In this document: positions 18,214-26,951 of the stretch, one piece after another
Layout of the letters: each line of letters opens with the position of its first letter
How positions within the stretch are numbered: position 1 is the first letter of the stretch
Origin: Erysipelothrix sp. HDW6A
Lineage (GTDB): Bacteria; Bacillota_I; Bacilli_A; Erysipelotrichales; Erysipelotrichaceae
Reading direction: 5' to 3'
DNA: 64,000 nt
NCBI RefSeq assembly: GCF_011400295.1
Contig: NZ_CP049859.1
Coordinates: forward strand, 434,001-498,000
The notes under the pieces: generated by a model
The model's database searches: none
Told to the model about the DNA's origin: nothing
Seen by the model: the letters and a program-made list of their open reading frames with translations, nothing else
Translations under genes and position numbers: made by a program

Positions 18214-19596
18214 ATGAGTTCAATTAAAATAGTAACAATTGGTGGAGGTAGTAGTTATACACCAGAACTGATTGAGGGATTTATTAAGCGACAACATGAA
18301 TTAGATATTCGTGAATTATGGTTAGTTGATATTGAGGATGGAAAAGAAAAACTAGAAATCGTTGGAGAAATGGCAAAACGTATGGTTAAGGCAGCTGGTC
18401 TTGACTGGGATATCCATTTAACTCTTGATCGACGTGAAGCACTTAAAGATGCAGACTACGTTACAACACAATTCCGTGTTGGATTACTTGATGCACGTAT
18501 TCGTGACGAACGTATTCCATTAAGCTATGGTATGACAGGTCAAGAAACAAACGGTGCTGGTGGTATCTTTAAGGCATTCCGTACAATTCCTGTAATTTTA
18601 GGAATCATCGAAGATATGAAAGAATTATGTCCAGATGCATGGTTGGTAAACTTTACAAACCCAGCAGGTATGGTAACAGAAGCAGCTATTAAAGTTGGTG
18701 GATGGGCTAAGACTGTTGGACTATGTAACGTTCCAATTGGTTCATTTAAGTCAAACCACATTGCAATGGGATATGAAGAAGATAGTACAAAACTATTCCA
18801 CAAATATGCTGGTTTAAACCACTTCCACTGGCATAGAGTTTGGGAACCAAATGGTAAAGAAGTTACAGCAGAACTTATCGAGCGTATCTATAACCCAGAA
18901 CGCCAATTGGATAAAGATATAAGTGATATGAAGAATATTCACCAATCACCATTCCAATACGAACAAGTTCGACACTTAGGAATGTTGCCATGTGGCTACC
19001 ACCGTTATTACTACATTACAGAGCAAATGCTTAACGAACAATTAGAAGCCTATAAGAAACATGAAACACGTGCAGAAACTGTAAAACGTACAGAAGCAGA
19101 ACTCTTTGAATTGTATAAAGACCCAGCTCTTGATTACAAACCAGAGCAACTTACAAAACGTGGTGGTACACACTACTCTGATGCAGCATGTGAATTAATT
19201 GCATCAATCCATAATGATAAACGTACAGAAATGGTTGTATCAACACAAAATAATGGTGCAATTTCAGACTTACCTTATGATTCAATCATTGAGGTAACAA
19301 GTGTAATTACAGGACACGGTCCAGAACCACATAACTGGGGTAGTTTCAAACCAGCAGCACGTGGTATGTTGCAACTTATGAAGGGTATGGAAGAAACAGT
19401 TATTGAAGCAGCAGTTACAGGTAACTATGACGCAGCACTTCATGCCTTCACAATTAATCCATTAATTACAAGTGGTGACACAGCTAAAGAAATGCTTAAT
19501 GTTATGCTTGTAGCAAACAAAGATTACTTACCACAATTTAAAGATAAGATTGCTGAGCTTGAAAAAGCAGGCGTTACTTTCCAAAAAGATTGGTAA
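18214..19596 (+). CDS. GH4 6-phospho-glycosidase (6-phospho-beta-glucosidase type)
   Basis: 460 residues. NAD-binding N-terminus (ITIGGGSSYTPE type), the GH4 segments TNPAG and CNVPIG with metal-ligand Cys, and a downstream NHFHW motif mark a glycoside hydrolase family 4 enzyme that needs NAD+ and Mn2+. LicH/CelF-like features favour 6-phospho-beta-glucosides such as those delivered by a cellobiose-type PTS. EIIC genes lie at 22290 and 32569. Own start site GGGAG; own terminator. Confidence 0.93.
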   Translation: MSSIKIVTIGGGSSYTPELIEGFIKRQHELDIRELWLVDIEDGKEKLEIVGEMAKRMVKAAGLDWDIHLTLDRREALKDADYVTTQFRVGLLDARIRDERIPLSYGMTGQETNGAGGIFKAFRTIPVILGIIEDMKELCPDAWLVNFTNPAGMVTEAAIKVGGWAKTVGLCNVPIGSFKSNHIAMGYEEDSTKLFHKYAGLNHFHWHRVWEPNGKEVTAELIERIYNPERQLDKDISDMKNIHQSPFQYEQVRHLGMLPCGYHRYYYITEQMLNEQLEAYKKHETRAETVKRTEAELFELYKDPALDYKPEQLTKRGGTHYSDAACELIASIHNDKRTEMVVSTQNNGAISDLPYDSIIEVTSVITGHGPEPHNWGSFKPAARGMLQLMKGMEETVIEAAVTGNYDAALHAFTINPLITSGDTAKEMLNVMLVANKDYLPQFKDKIAELEKAGVTFQKDW

Positions 19597-19618
19597 GATA
19601 AAAGATACACAAATAACT

Positions 19619-19657
19619 ACAGTCCTCTTATAGAAATTATAGGAGGGCTGTTTTACT
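19619..19657 (+). terminator. Intrinsic terminator of the GH4 gene
   Basis: 14-bp stem with two GU pairs (ACAGTCCTCTTATA/TATAGGAGGGCTGT) around a short loop, followed by TTTTACT. Confidence 0.8.
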
Positions 19658-19731
19658 CTATAAAGTAGCTACTTGAAAACAACTGTAGATGCGATATTAT
19701 GTATCTAGCTGATAATGAGGGAAGGTATATT

Positions 19732-20310
19732 ATGACGAAAATATTATATTTAATGCGACATGGACAAACACTATTTAATGCTCGAGGAAAAATACAGGGT
19801 GCCTGCGATTCACCTTTAACAGAACTTGGAATACAACAAGCGCAACATGCAGCACGATTCTTTGATACTATAACGATTGATAAAGCGTACTCATCAACAT
19901 CTGAACGTGCTTCCGATACTTTGGAACTGGTGACACGTAATGCTATGGAGTATAAGCGTTTGAAAGGTATCAAAGAATTTGACCATGGAACCTTTGAGGG
20001 AGAAAGTGAAGATCTAAATCCCCGAACACGTGAAGGATATGAAACTTTCTATTTACCATATGGTGGTGAGTCATCAGCAATGGTTAGAGAACGTATGATG
20101 AAGACATTAACAGATATAATGGAAGAGAGTTCAAATACCGTTTTGGTAGTATCCCATGGAGGCGCAATAATGAACTTCCTCATTCAACTTGAAGGCACAC
20201 AAGATGTAACTGAAGGTGGAAAAATTGGAAACTGTGCAATTCTTAAGCTTGAATATAAAGATAGAGAATTCACTTTTAAAGAACTCATTAACCTTGAAGA
20301 TATAGAATAA
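19732..20310 (+). CDS. Histidine phosphatase, copy 2
   Basis: 192 residues from ATG 19732 after GAGGGAAGG. Same motifs as copy 1: LMRHGQTLFN, IQGACDSPLT, the ERASDTLELVTRNAMEY block and VSHGGA. The two proteins clearly arose by duplication. It lies after the GH4 terminator and must have its own promoter. Substrate unknown; probably a phosphorylated sugar or related small molecule. Confidence 0.93.
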   Translation: MTKILYLMRHGQTLFNARGKIQGACDSPLTELGIQQAQHAARFFDTITIDKAYSSTSERASDTLELVTRNAMEYKRLKGIKEFDHGTFEGESEDLNPRTREGYETFYLPYGGESSAMVRERMMKTLTDIMEESSNTVLVVSHGGAIMNFLIQLEGTQDVTEGGKIGNCAILKLEYKDREFTFKELINLEDIE

Positions 20311-20368
20311 TAAAATAGAAGCCATAAAGTGTCCATTACTCTTGTTATCATTCAGATGGGTGATAGAG

Positions 20369-20596
20369 ATGGAATATATTCATAATAGATACAATGCAAG
20401 AGTAAAAGTAGATGATAATGGTAAAAAGCATATTTATAAATATGGATTAGTCTTTAGGAACTTTAATGAACTCCTTAAGTTCGAACAAGAATACAAGAGA
20501 AGGAAAAGCAAGGTGTCTTTTAACTTAGATTCCTTTTCCAGAAATAGTGCATCGGGAGATGTTGATTTTTGGTTACGTGCCAAAGGTGAGTATTAA
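20369..20596 (+). CDS. Small basic protein, unknown
   Basis: 75 residues from ATG 20369 (an alternative GTG at 20360 is possible; the ribosome site is weak). Basic and tyrosine-rich N-terminus (YIHNRYNARVKVDD). I do not recognise it. A hairpin terminator follows immediately, which supports it being a real transcription unit with or after the histidine phosphatase. Confidence 0.55.
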   Translation: MEYIHNRYNARVKVDDNGKKHIYKYGLVFRNFNELLKFEQEYKRRKSKVSFNLDSFSRNSASGDVDFWLRAKGEY

Positions 20597-20615
20597 GCGC
20601 CATGCCTAGTGCTCG

Positions 20616-20644
20616 AGAGCAAGATTACAAGTCTTGCTCTTTTT
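20616..20644 (+). terminator. Intrinsic terminator
   Basis: Stem AGAGCAAGA/TCTTGCTCT with a 7-nt loop followed by TTTTG. Confidence 0.8.
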
Positions 20645-20735
20645 GTATATACATAAATATATCTTATGTTTGTATAAGTAAGTCTAAATTTACTTAAATC
20701 AAACCATGATATACTAGAAATAAGGAGGAAGTATA

Positions 20736-21439
20736 ATGACAAACAAAGTCTTTCCATATGTTAAAGAATTACTTATTGATCTTGAATCTACGCAAACAGA
20801 TGCTATAAATGAAATTGCTAAAGCAGTTGTAGATAGTTTTAAAAATAATGGTATATTACTTGCTTATGGCGCAGGTCATTCAGTAGCTGGAGCACTCGAA
20901 CTAACACATAGAGCAGGTGGATTTATCCCTTCTAGAAATCTAAAAGAACCCTCAGCAGGGATGTACGAATCTGTAGAAGGTCCAGGAACAGTATTCGCTA
21001 AACGATGCGATATCAGAGAAAATGACATATTATTTATTATTTCCAATTCAGGTAGAAATCCTTTAGGGATAGATATAGCACTAGAAGCTAAAAATAAGGG
21101 TGCTAAGATAGTGGCAGTGACATCCTTGGAAATGTCGAAGGAGGTTAGTTCCAAACATAGTAGTGGCAAAAGATTGTTTGAAGTCGCTGATTATGTATTA
21201 GATAATAAAGTCGTATCAGGAGATGCTTCCATTGAAGTTGAGGGTATGAGTATAAAGTTTGTGGTATGTCGACGATTACGACGTCAATTCTACTTCAGGC
21301 AGTAACTTATGAAGCTGCAAGACTTCTAGTAGAACAAGGAATTGAACCAGAAATCTATCGTTCACAAAACGAAGATGGTGGTAGAGAATATAATGAAGCA
21401 CTTGAAGCGAAGTATGACGATCGCTTATCAAGAATGTAA
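20736..21439 (+). pseudogene. SIS-domain protein (UPF0309-type), frameshifted as written
   Basis: A 233-residue SIS (sugar isomerase) protein if one base is restored. The first frame (to 21305) holds the SIS fold: GAGHSVAGALE and ISNSGRNP as phosphosugar-binding loops. Near 21254-21263 the coding frame shifts by one (AAAGTTTG where AAGGTTTG would give IKVCGMSTITTS) and continues to TAA at 21437-21439 with a normal C-terminus ending in DDRLSRM. UPF0309-like proteins are implicated in amino sugar phosphate metabolism. Beyond its terminator lie an RpiR regulator and EIIC. The break could be a sequence error. Start after AAGGAGG. Confidence 0.82.
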
Positions 21440-21457
21440 TAATTTATATAATAGTAA

Positions 21458-21494
21458 AACACCCCACGTATCAAATTGATACGTGGGGTGTTCT
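21458..21494. terminator. Bidirectional terminator
   Basis: Perfect 16-bp stem starting AACACCCCACG, loop AAT, between the SIS gene and the converging RpiR gene. Confidence 0.9.
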
Positions 21495-21496
21495 GC

Positions 21497-22276
21497 TTAC
21501 TTACTAATTTTCAAGTATTCTGAGTAGAGTAAGTCAATCATTAATAGTTGAGAATAGAGATTATATGATCTCAAGTCATCGTTAACATGCATGTTGGAAG
21601 TAAATATTGATAAGTCAGAAAGTTCTGAAATAATACTTCTCTCATATTTAGTAATTGATACTGTTGTAATCCCTCTATCTTTTGCAGCAAGCATAACTCG
21701 GTGTACATCCTGCGAATTACCTGAGTTTGAGATGCCGATGAACAGCGCTGTTTTAGGGGCGTTTGACACCATTTCTAAACCAGTGTCGCGTTCATTAATT
21801 ACAACGATAGGTCTACCTATATATGTCCAACGCAGTGCAATACTTTCTACTGCCATTTTCGAGAAGCCAATTCCAAAGACATAGACAATCGTAGCTCGAT
21901 TGATTCTTTGTGCTACTTCTCTTAAAACTTTAGTTTGATCCTGATTGTAAGTGACTTTAAGATTGGAAATAATCTCATCTAAGTATGATTTTTCAGAGCT
22001 AGTCGACTTTTCTTGTTCTGTTTGCTTATGTAAGATTCGGTGATAATCTGTAGATAGACTAAGTTTAAATGTTTTATAGTCAGGAACCCCAATACGCTTA
22101 CAAAAACGAGAAATAGCAGTAGGGCTAACATTAACATTCTCAGCAAGTTCGTGAATGCTCATGTTCGTTACTAATTCTATATTTTCTAATATATAGTGTG
22201 CAATCATCTTTTCGTTCTTTGTATAATCGATTGATGGATTACGAAGCTGCTCTATTACACCGAATTTATTTAGCAT
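21497..22276 (-). CDS. RpiR/MurR-family regulator, second copy
   Basis: 259 residues: HTH_6 (about 1-75, SPTAISRFCKRIG) and a SIS domain (about 105-240; FGIGFSKMAVE and GISNSGNSQDV loops). Lies 13 bp after the EIIC gene on the same strand, so the two are an operon and this protein probably controls it through the inverted repeat at 23666-23704. Ligand likely a phosphosugar imported by the EIIC; inferred. Confidence 0.92.
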   Translation of the reverse strand: MLNKFGVIEQLRNPSIDYTKNEKMIAHYILENIELVTNMSIHELAENVNVSPTAISRFCKRIGVPDYKTFKLSLSTDYHRILHKQTEQEKSTSSEKSYLDEIISNLKVTYNQDQTKVLREVAQRINRATIVYVFGIGFSKMAVESIALRWTYIGRPIVVINERDTGLEMVSNAPKTALFIGISNSGNSQDVHRVMLAAKDRGITTVSITKYERSIISELSDLSIFTSNMHVNDDLRSYNLYSQLLMIDLLYSEYLKISK

Positions 22277-22289
22277 GATGTCTCCTGTC

Positions 22290-23594
22290 TTATTCTATAC
22301 CATTAACAATATCAAAAGTTTCGCTATTTGTCAGCTGTTCTTCTGCAAGCATTTTTTTATCATAAGCTTTTACGAATGGCCAGTAAATAAGAAGTGATAT
22401 TGCAAAGTTGATGAGTACAAGGACAATTCCACGCCAATCCCCACCTGTTGAGATAAATGCTTTGATAGGTGCAGGGATTGCGAAAGGAGCAACAACACTA
22501 ACTTTAGCAACCAATTCAAATTTCATTGCGATATAAGTAATTGTAGTGGTAATAGCTGGTCCTAAAATGAAAGGAATTGCCAAGAGTGGGTTGACTACAA
22601 TAGGTGCTCCAAAGATAATCGGTTCGTTAATATTGAAAATACCAGGAACAATTGATAGTTTTCCAATTTCTTTTAAGTAACTTGATTTAGCGAATAGGAA
22701 TAGGATACATAGAGCGAGTGTCCCACCTGATCCACCAATCCATACAAATAAATCAAAGAATCCTTCGGTTCCAATGTTTGGCGCAACTTGTCCGTTTGCG
22801 ACAGCGGTGATGTTTTGTTCGAGTAATACTAACCAAATTGGTCGAATGACTGATCCAATAACAGAAACACCGTGAATACCGGCAGACCATAGAATAGTAA
22901 TAAGTAATACAGGAATAATTACTCCAAGATACGTGTTACCGGCGATGGCTACTAGTGGAGAGAATAATCCCATTAAGACTTCGTTTACGTTAATTTTTAG
23001 AATTGCTGAAACAAACCAAACGACAGTAATTACAATCATACCTGGAATAATGGCTTCGAATGAACGAGATACTGCTGGTGGAACTTGTTCAGGCATACGA
23101 ATTGTTATGTTGTGAGTTTTACAGAAACGTAATACTTCTACAGAAAATATCATACAGAGTATCGCTGTAAACATCCCAGAACCACCTAGGTAAGTCATAG
23201 GAATAACAAAACCTAAAGATGATCCTGTTGCTTCACTTGTTGCGATTTGAGGCAACACAGTCATTAAGAATGCTCCAAGAGAGATAACTCCACCCGAAGT
23301 ACGGTCAAGACCATAAGACTTAGCTAATATACTACCCATTCCATATGAAGCGTATATTGCCATCATACCGACAGTTATTCGATATGGGAACATAAGCTCT
23401 GTAGATATCGGTGCAATTAATGATTTCCATGCTGGAATAGGGAATTGTACCAATAATACAAAGAAACTACCAATCATAATCATTGGCATTGTAGAGATGA
23501 TACCATCACGCACAGCTTGTAAGTGGCGTAATTCAGCAAGTTTTGTAAGTGGTGGCAAAAGCTTGCGTTCTATTATTTCTAATACTTTATCCAT
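22290..23594 (-). CDS. PTS EIIC component, lactose/cellobiose family
   Basis: 434 residues from ATG 23594 after CAGGAGGAAAGAA; an in-frame extension to 23651 has no site. About ten hydrophobic helices with the family landmarks: N-terminal LRHLQAVRDG, and GIHGVS and NINEPIIFG loops. It would carry the sugar across the membrane while EIIB phosphorylates it. EIIA and EIIB are not in the window. Operon with the RpiR gene downstream. Confidence 0.94.
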   Translation of the reverse strand: MDKVLEIIERKLLPPLTKLAELRHLQAVRDGIISTMPMIMIGSFFVLLVQFPIPAWKSLIAPISTELMFPYRITVGMMAIYASYGMGSILAKSYGLDRTSGGVISLGAFLMTVLPQIATSEATGSSLGFVIPMTYLGGSGMFTAILCMIFSVEVLRFCKTHNITIRMPEQVPPAVSRSFEAIIPGMIVITVVWFVSAILKINVNEVLMGLFSPLVAIAGNTYLGVIIPVLLITILWSAGIHGVSVIGSVIRPIWLVLLEQNITAVANGQVAPNIGTEGFFDLFVWIGGSGGTLALCILFLFAKSSYLKEIGKLSIVPGIFNINEPIIFGAPIVVNPLLAIPFILGPAITTTITYIAMKFELVAKVSVVAPFAIPAPIKAFISTGGDWRGIVLVLINFAISLLIYWPFVKAYDKKMLAEEQLTNSETFDIVNGIE

Positions 23595-23665
23595 TTCTTT
23601 CCTCCTGAAGAGATTGTGAAAACCCTTCCACAACGATTCTAACAAGAACAATCTTAATTTTCAAT

Positions 23666-23704
23666 ACTTTATTTCATAAATATTATAAAATATTGAAATA
23701 AAGT
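23666..23704. promoter_or_regulatory. Candidate operator upstream of the EIIC-rpiR operon
   Basis: Perfect 10-bp inverted repeat ACTTTATTTC/GAAATAAAGT with a 19-nt spacer that on the minus strand contains TATAAT. Arms are extended by TTTCAATA-like sequence on both sides. RpiR-type proteins often bind TGAAA-TTTCA dyads, so this is a plausible autoregulatory site. Confidence 0.55.
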
Positions 23705-23783
23705 TTCAAAAGAAAACTAAATTGCAACACTATATTTTCGCAAAATCATGCTTTACAAGAGGACATAACGTCTTTGTTTAAGA

Positions 23784-23813
23784 AAAAACATCTCTTAAGC
23801 TTGAGATGTTTTT
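23784..23813 (-). terminator. Intrinsic terminator of the metallophosphatase gene
   Basis: Stem AAAACATCTC/GAGATGTTTT with an 8-nt loop (TTAAGCTT) and A/T tracts on both sides. Confidence 0.8.
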
Positions 23814-23830
23814 GAAAGACATTTTCAGTT

Positions 23831-25192
23831 TTAAATAATTCTATTTATCGTGCATGATTTATAAATATTATGATTCAATAGGTGTTTTTCCACAATATCG
23901 CGGATAAAAGGTGAGTAGAATGTCGCTTCTTCTTCGCTAACTTTCATACTAGGGTAACCACTTCCTCTTTGTAGGTAATCATCTGTGATTATTGTGTAAG
24001 TTTCTGTATCGACAAGCTCGATTCCGTTTATTAGTATTAACTGATTTGTGATATCAATACTAAAGTTATGGCTGAAACCGAGAACACCGAGAGTTGTTCC
24101 TCTGAATCCGGCACCTTTTCCATCTTGGTGTATATGCTTCTCATCAAATGACTGATGTATTGCTTCTCGAATTGCTTGTCCGGATATTTCATATAAGGTA
24201 GGGTTTAGTTTTGATGGCAAAGTTTGAAGTAATGATTTCTTTGATACAGGTAATTCTAAGTTACTACTAGCAATTCCTGCGTGCATTATAGCGAAATCAC
24301 AAGGGTATTCATGTAAAAGTGCATCACAAATAAAGTTTATAAACTCGCTTTCGGTATAAGGGGCAAAGCTTAACTCTCTTATCGCAGGTAAGGGCAGTGA
24401 TAGAATGCGATCAGTATGCACAGTAATCTTATCGAAAAGAATATCAAACTCCTTATTTTCTTGGTAAGTTAAATCAATTTGAACATTCTCAATAATTGAG
24501 ATACGGTCATCGTTAACGTCGAGAACAATTTTACCAATCTTCTCTCCTCTTCCTGATTGAGAGTACTTACCTTTAGATTCTACACTGTGCGAATGTCCGC
24601 CTAAACAAAGATCGATTTCAGGAATATTTTTGAGTAATTCTTTATCGATATTAATGCCACTGTGAGATAAGAATATGCAAAAATCATAGTTTCCTTTATT
24701 CGCTTCAATTTCTTGCTTGAGATAGGGAATAGGGTCGTGTGATTTGATGTTCCCCATATTAAAGAACAGATTGTATGCATCGTGCTTTAATGTTTCAGAG
24801 TAATAGGGTGAAGCGCCGATAATTAAGAATCTTTTACAAGCTTTTTCCAAAATTACTGATGGAAAAATGCCTGATATTTTCTCATTATCGTTTGTAGTAA
24901 TGTTTGAAGACAATAGTGGGATAGGTGATAAGCTAAGAGTTTGCAGTCTTTCCAATCCTAAATCTATCTCATTGTTACCAAGACTCATAGCGTCAAGTTG
25001 GCAATCTTCAAATATTTTCATAGCTGAAATACCACCATCTGCTTGGACTACTGCACTCGATAAATCAGTAAAATCACCACTATCAAAGTAGAAATCATTA
25101 GGTGTCTTATTCTGTTTAATATACCCATGAATGTGTTTCATATTCACGAAATTACTGTGGATATCATTAGTGTGGTAAATAGTAATATTCAT
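23831..25192 (-). CDS. YunD-like bifunctional metallophosphatase/5'-nucleotidase
   Basis: 453 residues from ATG 25192 after AAGGAG; the longer open frame to 25348 is not supported. An N-terminal calcineurin-like metallophosphatase domain (HTNDIHSN, DSGD, GNNEID, SHSG, GGHSHS) is followed by a 5'-nucleotidase C-terminal domain (about 290-450). The family's usual GNHE is GNNE here, as in the YunD subgroup. No signal peptide, so probably cytoplasmic. Likely removes phosphate from nucleotides or phosphosugars. Confidence 0.9.
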   Translation of the reverse strand: MNITIYHTNDIHSNFVNMKHIHGYIKQNKTPNDFYFDSGDFTDLSSAVVQADGGISAMKIFEDCQLDAMSLGNNEIDLGLERLQTLSLSPIPLLSSNITTNDNEKISGIFPSVILEKACKRFLIIGASPYYSETLKHDAYNLFFNMGNIKSHDPIPYLKQEIEANKGNYDFCIFLSHSGINIDKELLKNIPEIDLCLGGHSHSVESKGKYSQSGRGEKIGKIVLDVNDDRISIIENVQIDLTYQENKEFDILFDKITVHTDRILSLPLPAIRELSFAPYTESEFINFICDALLHEYPCDFAIMHAGIASSNLELPVSKKSLLQTLPSKLNPTLYEISGQAIREAIHQSFDEKHIHQDGKGAGFRGTTLGVLGFSHNFSIDITNQLILINGIELVDTETYTIITDDYLQRGSGYPSMKVSEEEATFYSPFIRDIVEKHLLNHNIYKSCTINRII

Positions 25193-25430
25193 GTTGTGCT
25201 CCTTAATATAGAACAACAGTATCACAAAAGTATGAAAATATGGATAAGATTTGATCAAGAGCGTACAAAACGAATGCAGAAATGATGTTAGAGATAATGC
25301 TTCTACAAATAGAAATGTTTCGATTTCGGATGTCACATTGTCTTTCAACTGCCGAATTGAAGATATCTAACCTCAATTAGTCAATCAATTGAGTAATACT
25401 ATGAAACAATCAGACCTAACAACATAACAA

Positions 25431-25468
25431 AAGTGAACTTAGCAATATATATACCGATAAGTTCACTT
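25431..25468 (-). terminator. Possible terminator of the toxin gene
   Basis: 11-bp stem AAGTGAACTTA/TAAGTTCACTT with a 16-nt loop. On the minus strand it is followed by only a short TTTTG run, so termination is uncertain. Confidence 0.4.
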
Positions 25469-25521
25469 CACATTCTATTTATTTAATCTGTCCAATTGAC
25501 AAGGTCCACGTCGCTGATATG

Positions 25522-25797
25522 TTATTTTTTGTATTTATCTTTACGATGCCCTACTTCTAAAGCAAGGATAATCAACTCATTATCTTGGATATGGACAATA
25601 ATACGATAATCTCCATATCGATAGCGCCACAAGCCTTTCAGGTTACCAACCAAAGCTTTCCCAAATTGTCGTGGGTTCACTGAACTATCCAAGTCTAGCA
25701 TCAGTTTATTTAACAATATAACTTGCTGTTTCTTGTCAATTTTATTTATTGATTTTTCGAATCCTTTTGAAAAAACAACACGATACATACTACTCAT
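25522..25797 (-). CDS. RelE/ParE-type toxin
   Basis: 91 residues from ATG 25797, overlapping the antitoxin stop by 8 bp; ATG 25788 is an alternative. It has the RelE fold sequence style: YRVVFSKGFEKSINK, then LKGLWRYRYGDYRIIVHI and the C-terminal VGHRKDKY with basic catalytic residues. Probably a ribosome-dependent mRNA endonuclease neutralised by the protein upstream. Confidence 0.92.
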   Translation of the reverse strand: MSSMYRVVFSKGFEKSINKIDKKQQVILLNKLMLDLDSSVNPRQFGKALVGNLKGLWRYRYGDYRIIVHIQDNELIILALEVGHRKDKYKK

Positions 25798-26017
25798 TTT
25801 CAATTTTTTCTAGTAAGTCTGCTATTGGCATAGGTTTTTCACCGCTTGTAAGATATTCCTTATAGGCTCTCTCTCCAACTTGATAGTCATATTCGTCTTC
25901 GATTTTCTCAATCATCGATTTCTTAATAAAATCGCTAATTGTCATACCATTAAACTTTGCGTACTCTTGTATCAGTTTTTTTTCTTTTTCCGTAGTTCGG
26001 ATAGTTATTGTACTCAT
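25790..26017 (-). CDS. RelB/DinJ-like antitoxin (DUF6290 style)
   Basis: 75 residues from ATG 26017 after AGAGGTGAT. N-terminal ribbon-helix-helix (TITIRTTEKEKKLIQEYAKF, ISDFI) for dimerisation and operator binding, then an acidic C-terminal toxin-binding helix. First gene of the pair, as is normal for RelBE. The palindrome at 26039 is just upstream and is the expected autoregulatory site. Confidence 0.92.
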   Translation of the reverse strand: MSTITIRTTEKEKKLIQEYAKFNGMTISDFIKKSMIEKIEDEYDYQVGERAYKEYLTSGEKPMPIADLLEKIENE

Positions 26018-26038
26018 GGTATCACCTCTTGAAATCAT

Positions 26039-26058
26039 TGTAACACGTTTGTGTTACA
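26039..26058. promoter_or_regulatory. Toxin-antitoxin operator palindrome
   Basis: Perfect inverted repeat TGTAACAC-GTTT-GTGTTACA lying 21 bp upstream of the antitoxin start. The size and position fit autoregulation by the ribbon-helix-helix antitoxin. Confidence 0.75.
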
Positions 26059-26256
26059 TCATCAAGTGCATATCTAATGATTTATCAATATTTGAAATAC
26101 CTTTAGATATATGAAGAGTTATCAATGTATTCCTTTGTATTCTTAGCTAGATTGATAAGATAAAGAAGAGACTTTTTGTTCATAAAATTATTTTTTGAGT
26201 TCATTATCATAGGATCAAGTATTAAGGATATTCCAATTAACATTGCGATATTATAC

Positions 26257-26300
26257 AAAAAAGCACCCGTTAAGTGCGAAATTCACTCACAGGTGCTTTG
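26257..26300 (-). terminator. Intrinsic terminator of the tRNA-Thr gene
   Basis: Stem AAGCACC/GGGTGCTT (as read on the minus strand) with an inner paired GTGAGTG/CACTTA region, followed by TTTTTT, 13 bp past the tRNA 3' end. The rest of 26059-26256 shows nothing I can support. Confidence 0.8.
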
Positions 26301-26312
26301 AATGTCTACATA

Positions 26313-26386
26313 TGGTGCCGCCACCGAGAATCGAACTCGGAACTGAGCATTACCATTGCTCTATTTTGCCATTGAACTATGGCGGC
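26313..26386 (-). tRNA. tRNA-Thr (anticodon GGU)
   Basis: 74 nt including an encoded CCA. Acceptor stem GCCGCCA/TGGCGGC is perfect, anticodon stem GAGCA/TGCTC encloses ATGGTAA with U33 and anticodon GGU, and the T-arm CCGAG-TTCGATT-CTCGG is canonical. G1-C72 and C2-G71 fit threonine identity. The D-arm is unusual: GTTC AATGGCA AAAT pairs poorly, and the loop resembles that of a tRNA-Gly. Confidence 0.9.
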
Positions 26387-26477
26387 ATGCATGACTATAA
26401 TACTTAATTACGATGAAAAAAGCAACTATTCAAAGGAATGAGTTGCTTAATTTATTTGAATAGCTCTAATGCCAGTG

Positions 26478-26951
26478 TTAATTACTGGTTTCTGCTTTGC
26501 TTTTGCTTATATCAAGATACGTGACTGCATATAAATAACTAACTATGCATACCACATAAGAAGGGAATTGAAGGTATAGTGTTAAATCCATTAATATTGG
26601 ATTGTAAGCAGGAGTGTTCGCATTAAAAATACCACCATTTGCTAGAGAATGTAAACTAAAGAATAAGAAAGCTAGATGACATATTAGAAATAAAAGAAGC
26701 GATATAAAGCTAAGCATTAGATATTTCCGCTTCTTACCACTGTAAAATTCATGCTTTAAGAAAAGTAAAACTACTACGACTAAAACTAACATTGCAAACA
26801 GTAACTGTCTTTTGTAATCAAGAAAGTGATACATGCTATATTTCCAAGAACCATCAGCTGCATCAAATCCAATATCCCATGATATGAAATACCAAATAGG
26901 GAAAATTGAAAAAAGTAGAATAGGTAGTATTAGTGACTTGATTTTTTTCAT
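26478..26951 (-). CDS. Four-helix membrane protein in LytTR operon
   Basis: 157 residues with about four hydrophobic helices (near 5-22, 48-68, 78-103 and 125-147). I do not recognise a family. Starts by one-base overlap (TAATG) with the preceding gene, so translationally coupled. The LytTR regulator is two genes upstream; role unknown. Confidence 0.8.
   Translation of the reverse strand: MKKIKSLILPILLFSIFPIWYFISWDIGFDAADGSWKYSMYHFLDYKRQLLFAMLVLVVVVLLFLKHEFYSGKKRKYLMLSFISLLLFLICHLAFLFFSLHSLANGGIFNANTPAYNPILMDLTLYLQFPSYVVCIVSYLYAVTYLDISKSKAETSN

Noticed and set aside
26320-26386. Reading the tRNA as tRNA-Gly from its D-loop
   Set aside because: The anticodon loop ATGGTAA gives GGU (Thr) and the acceptor identity pairs fit Thr.
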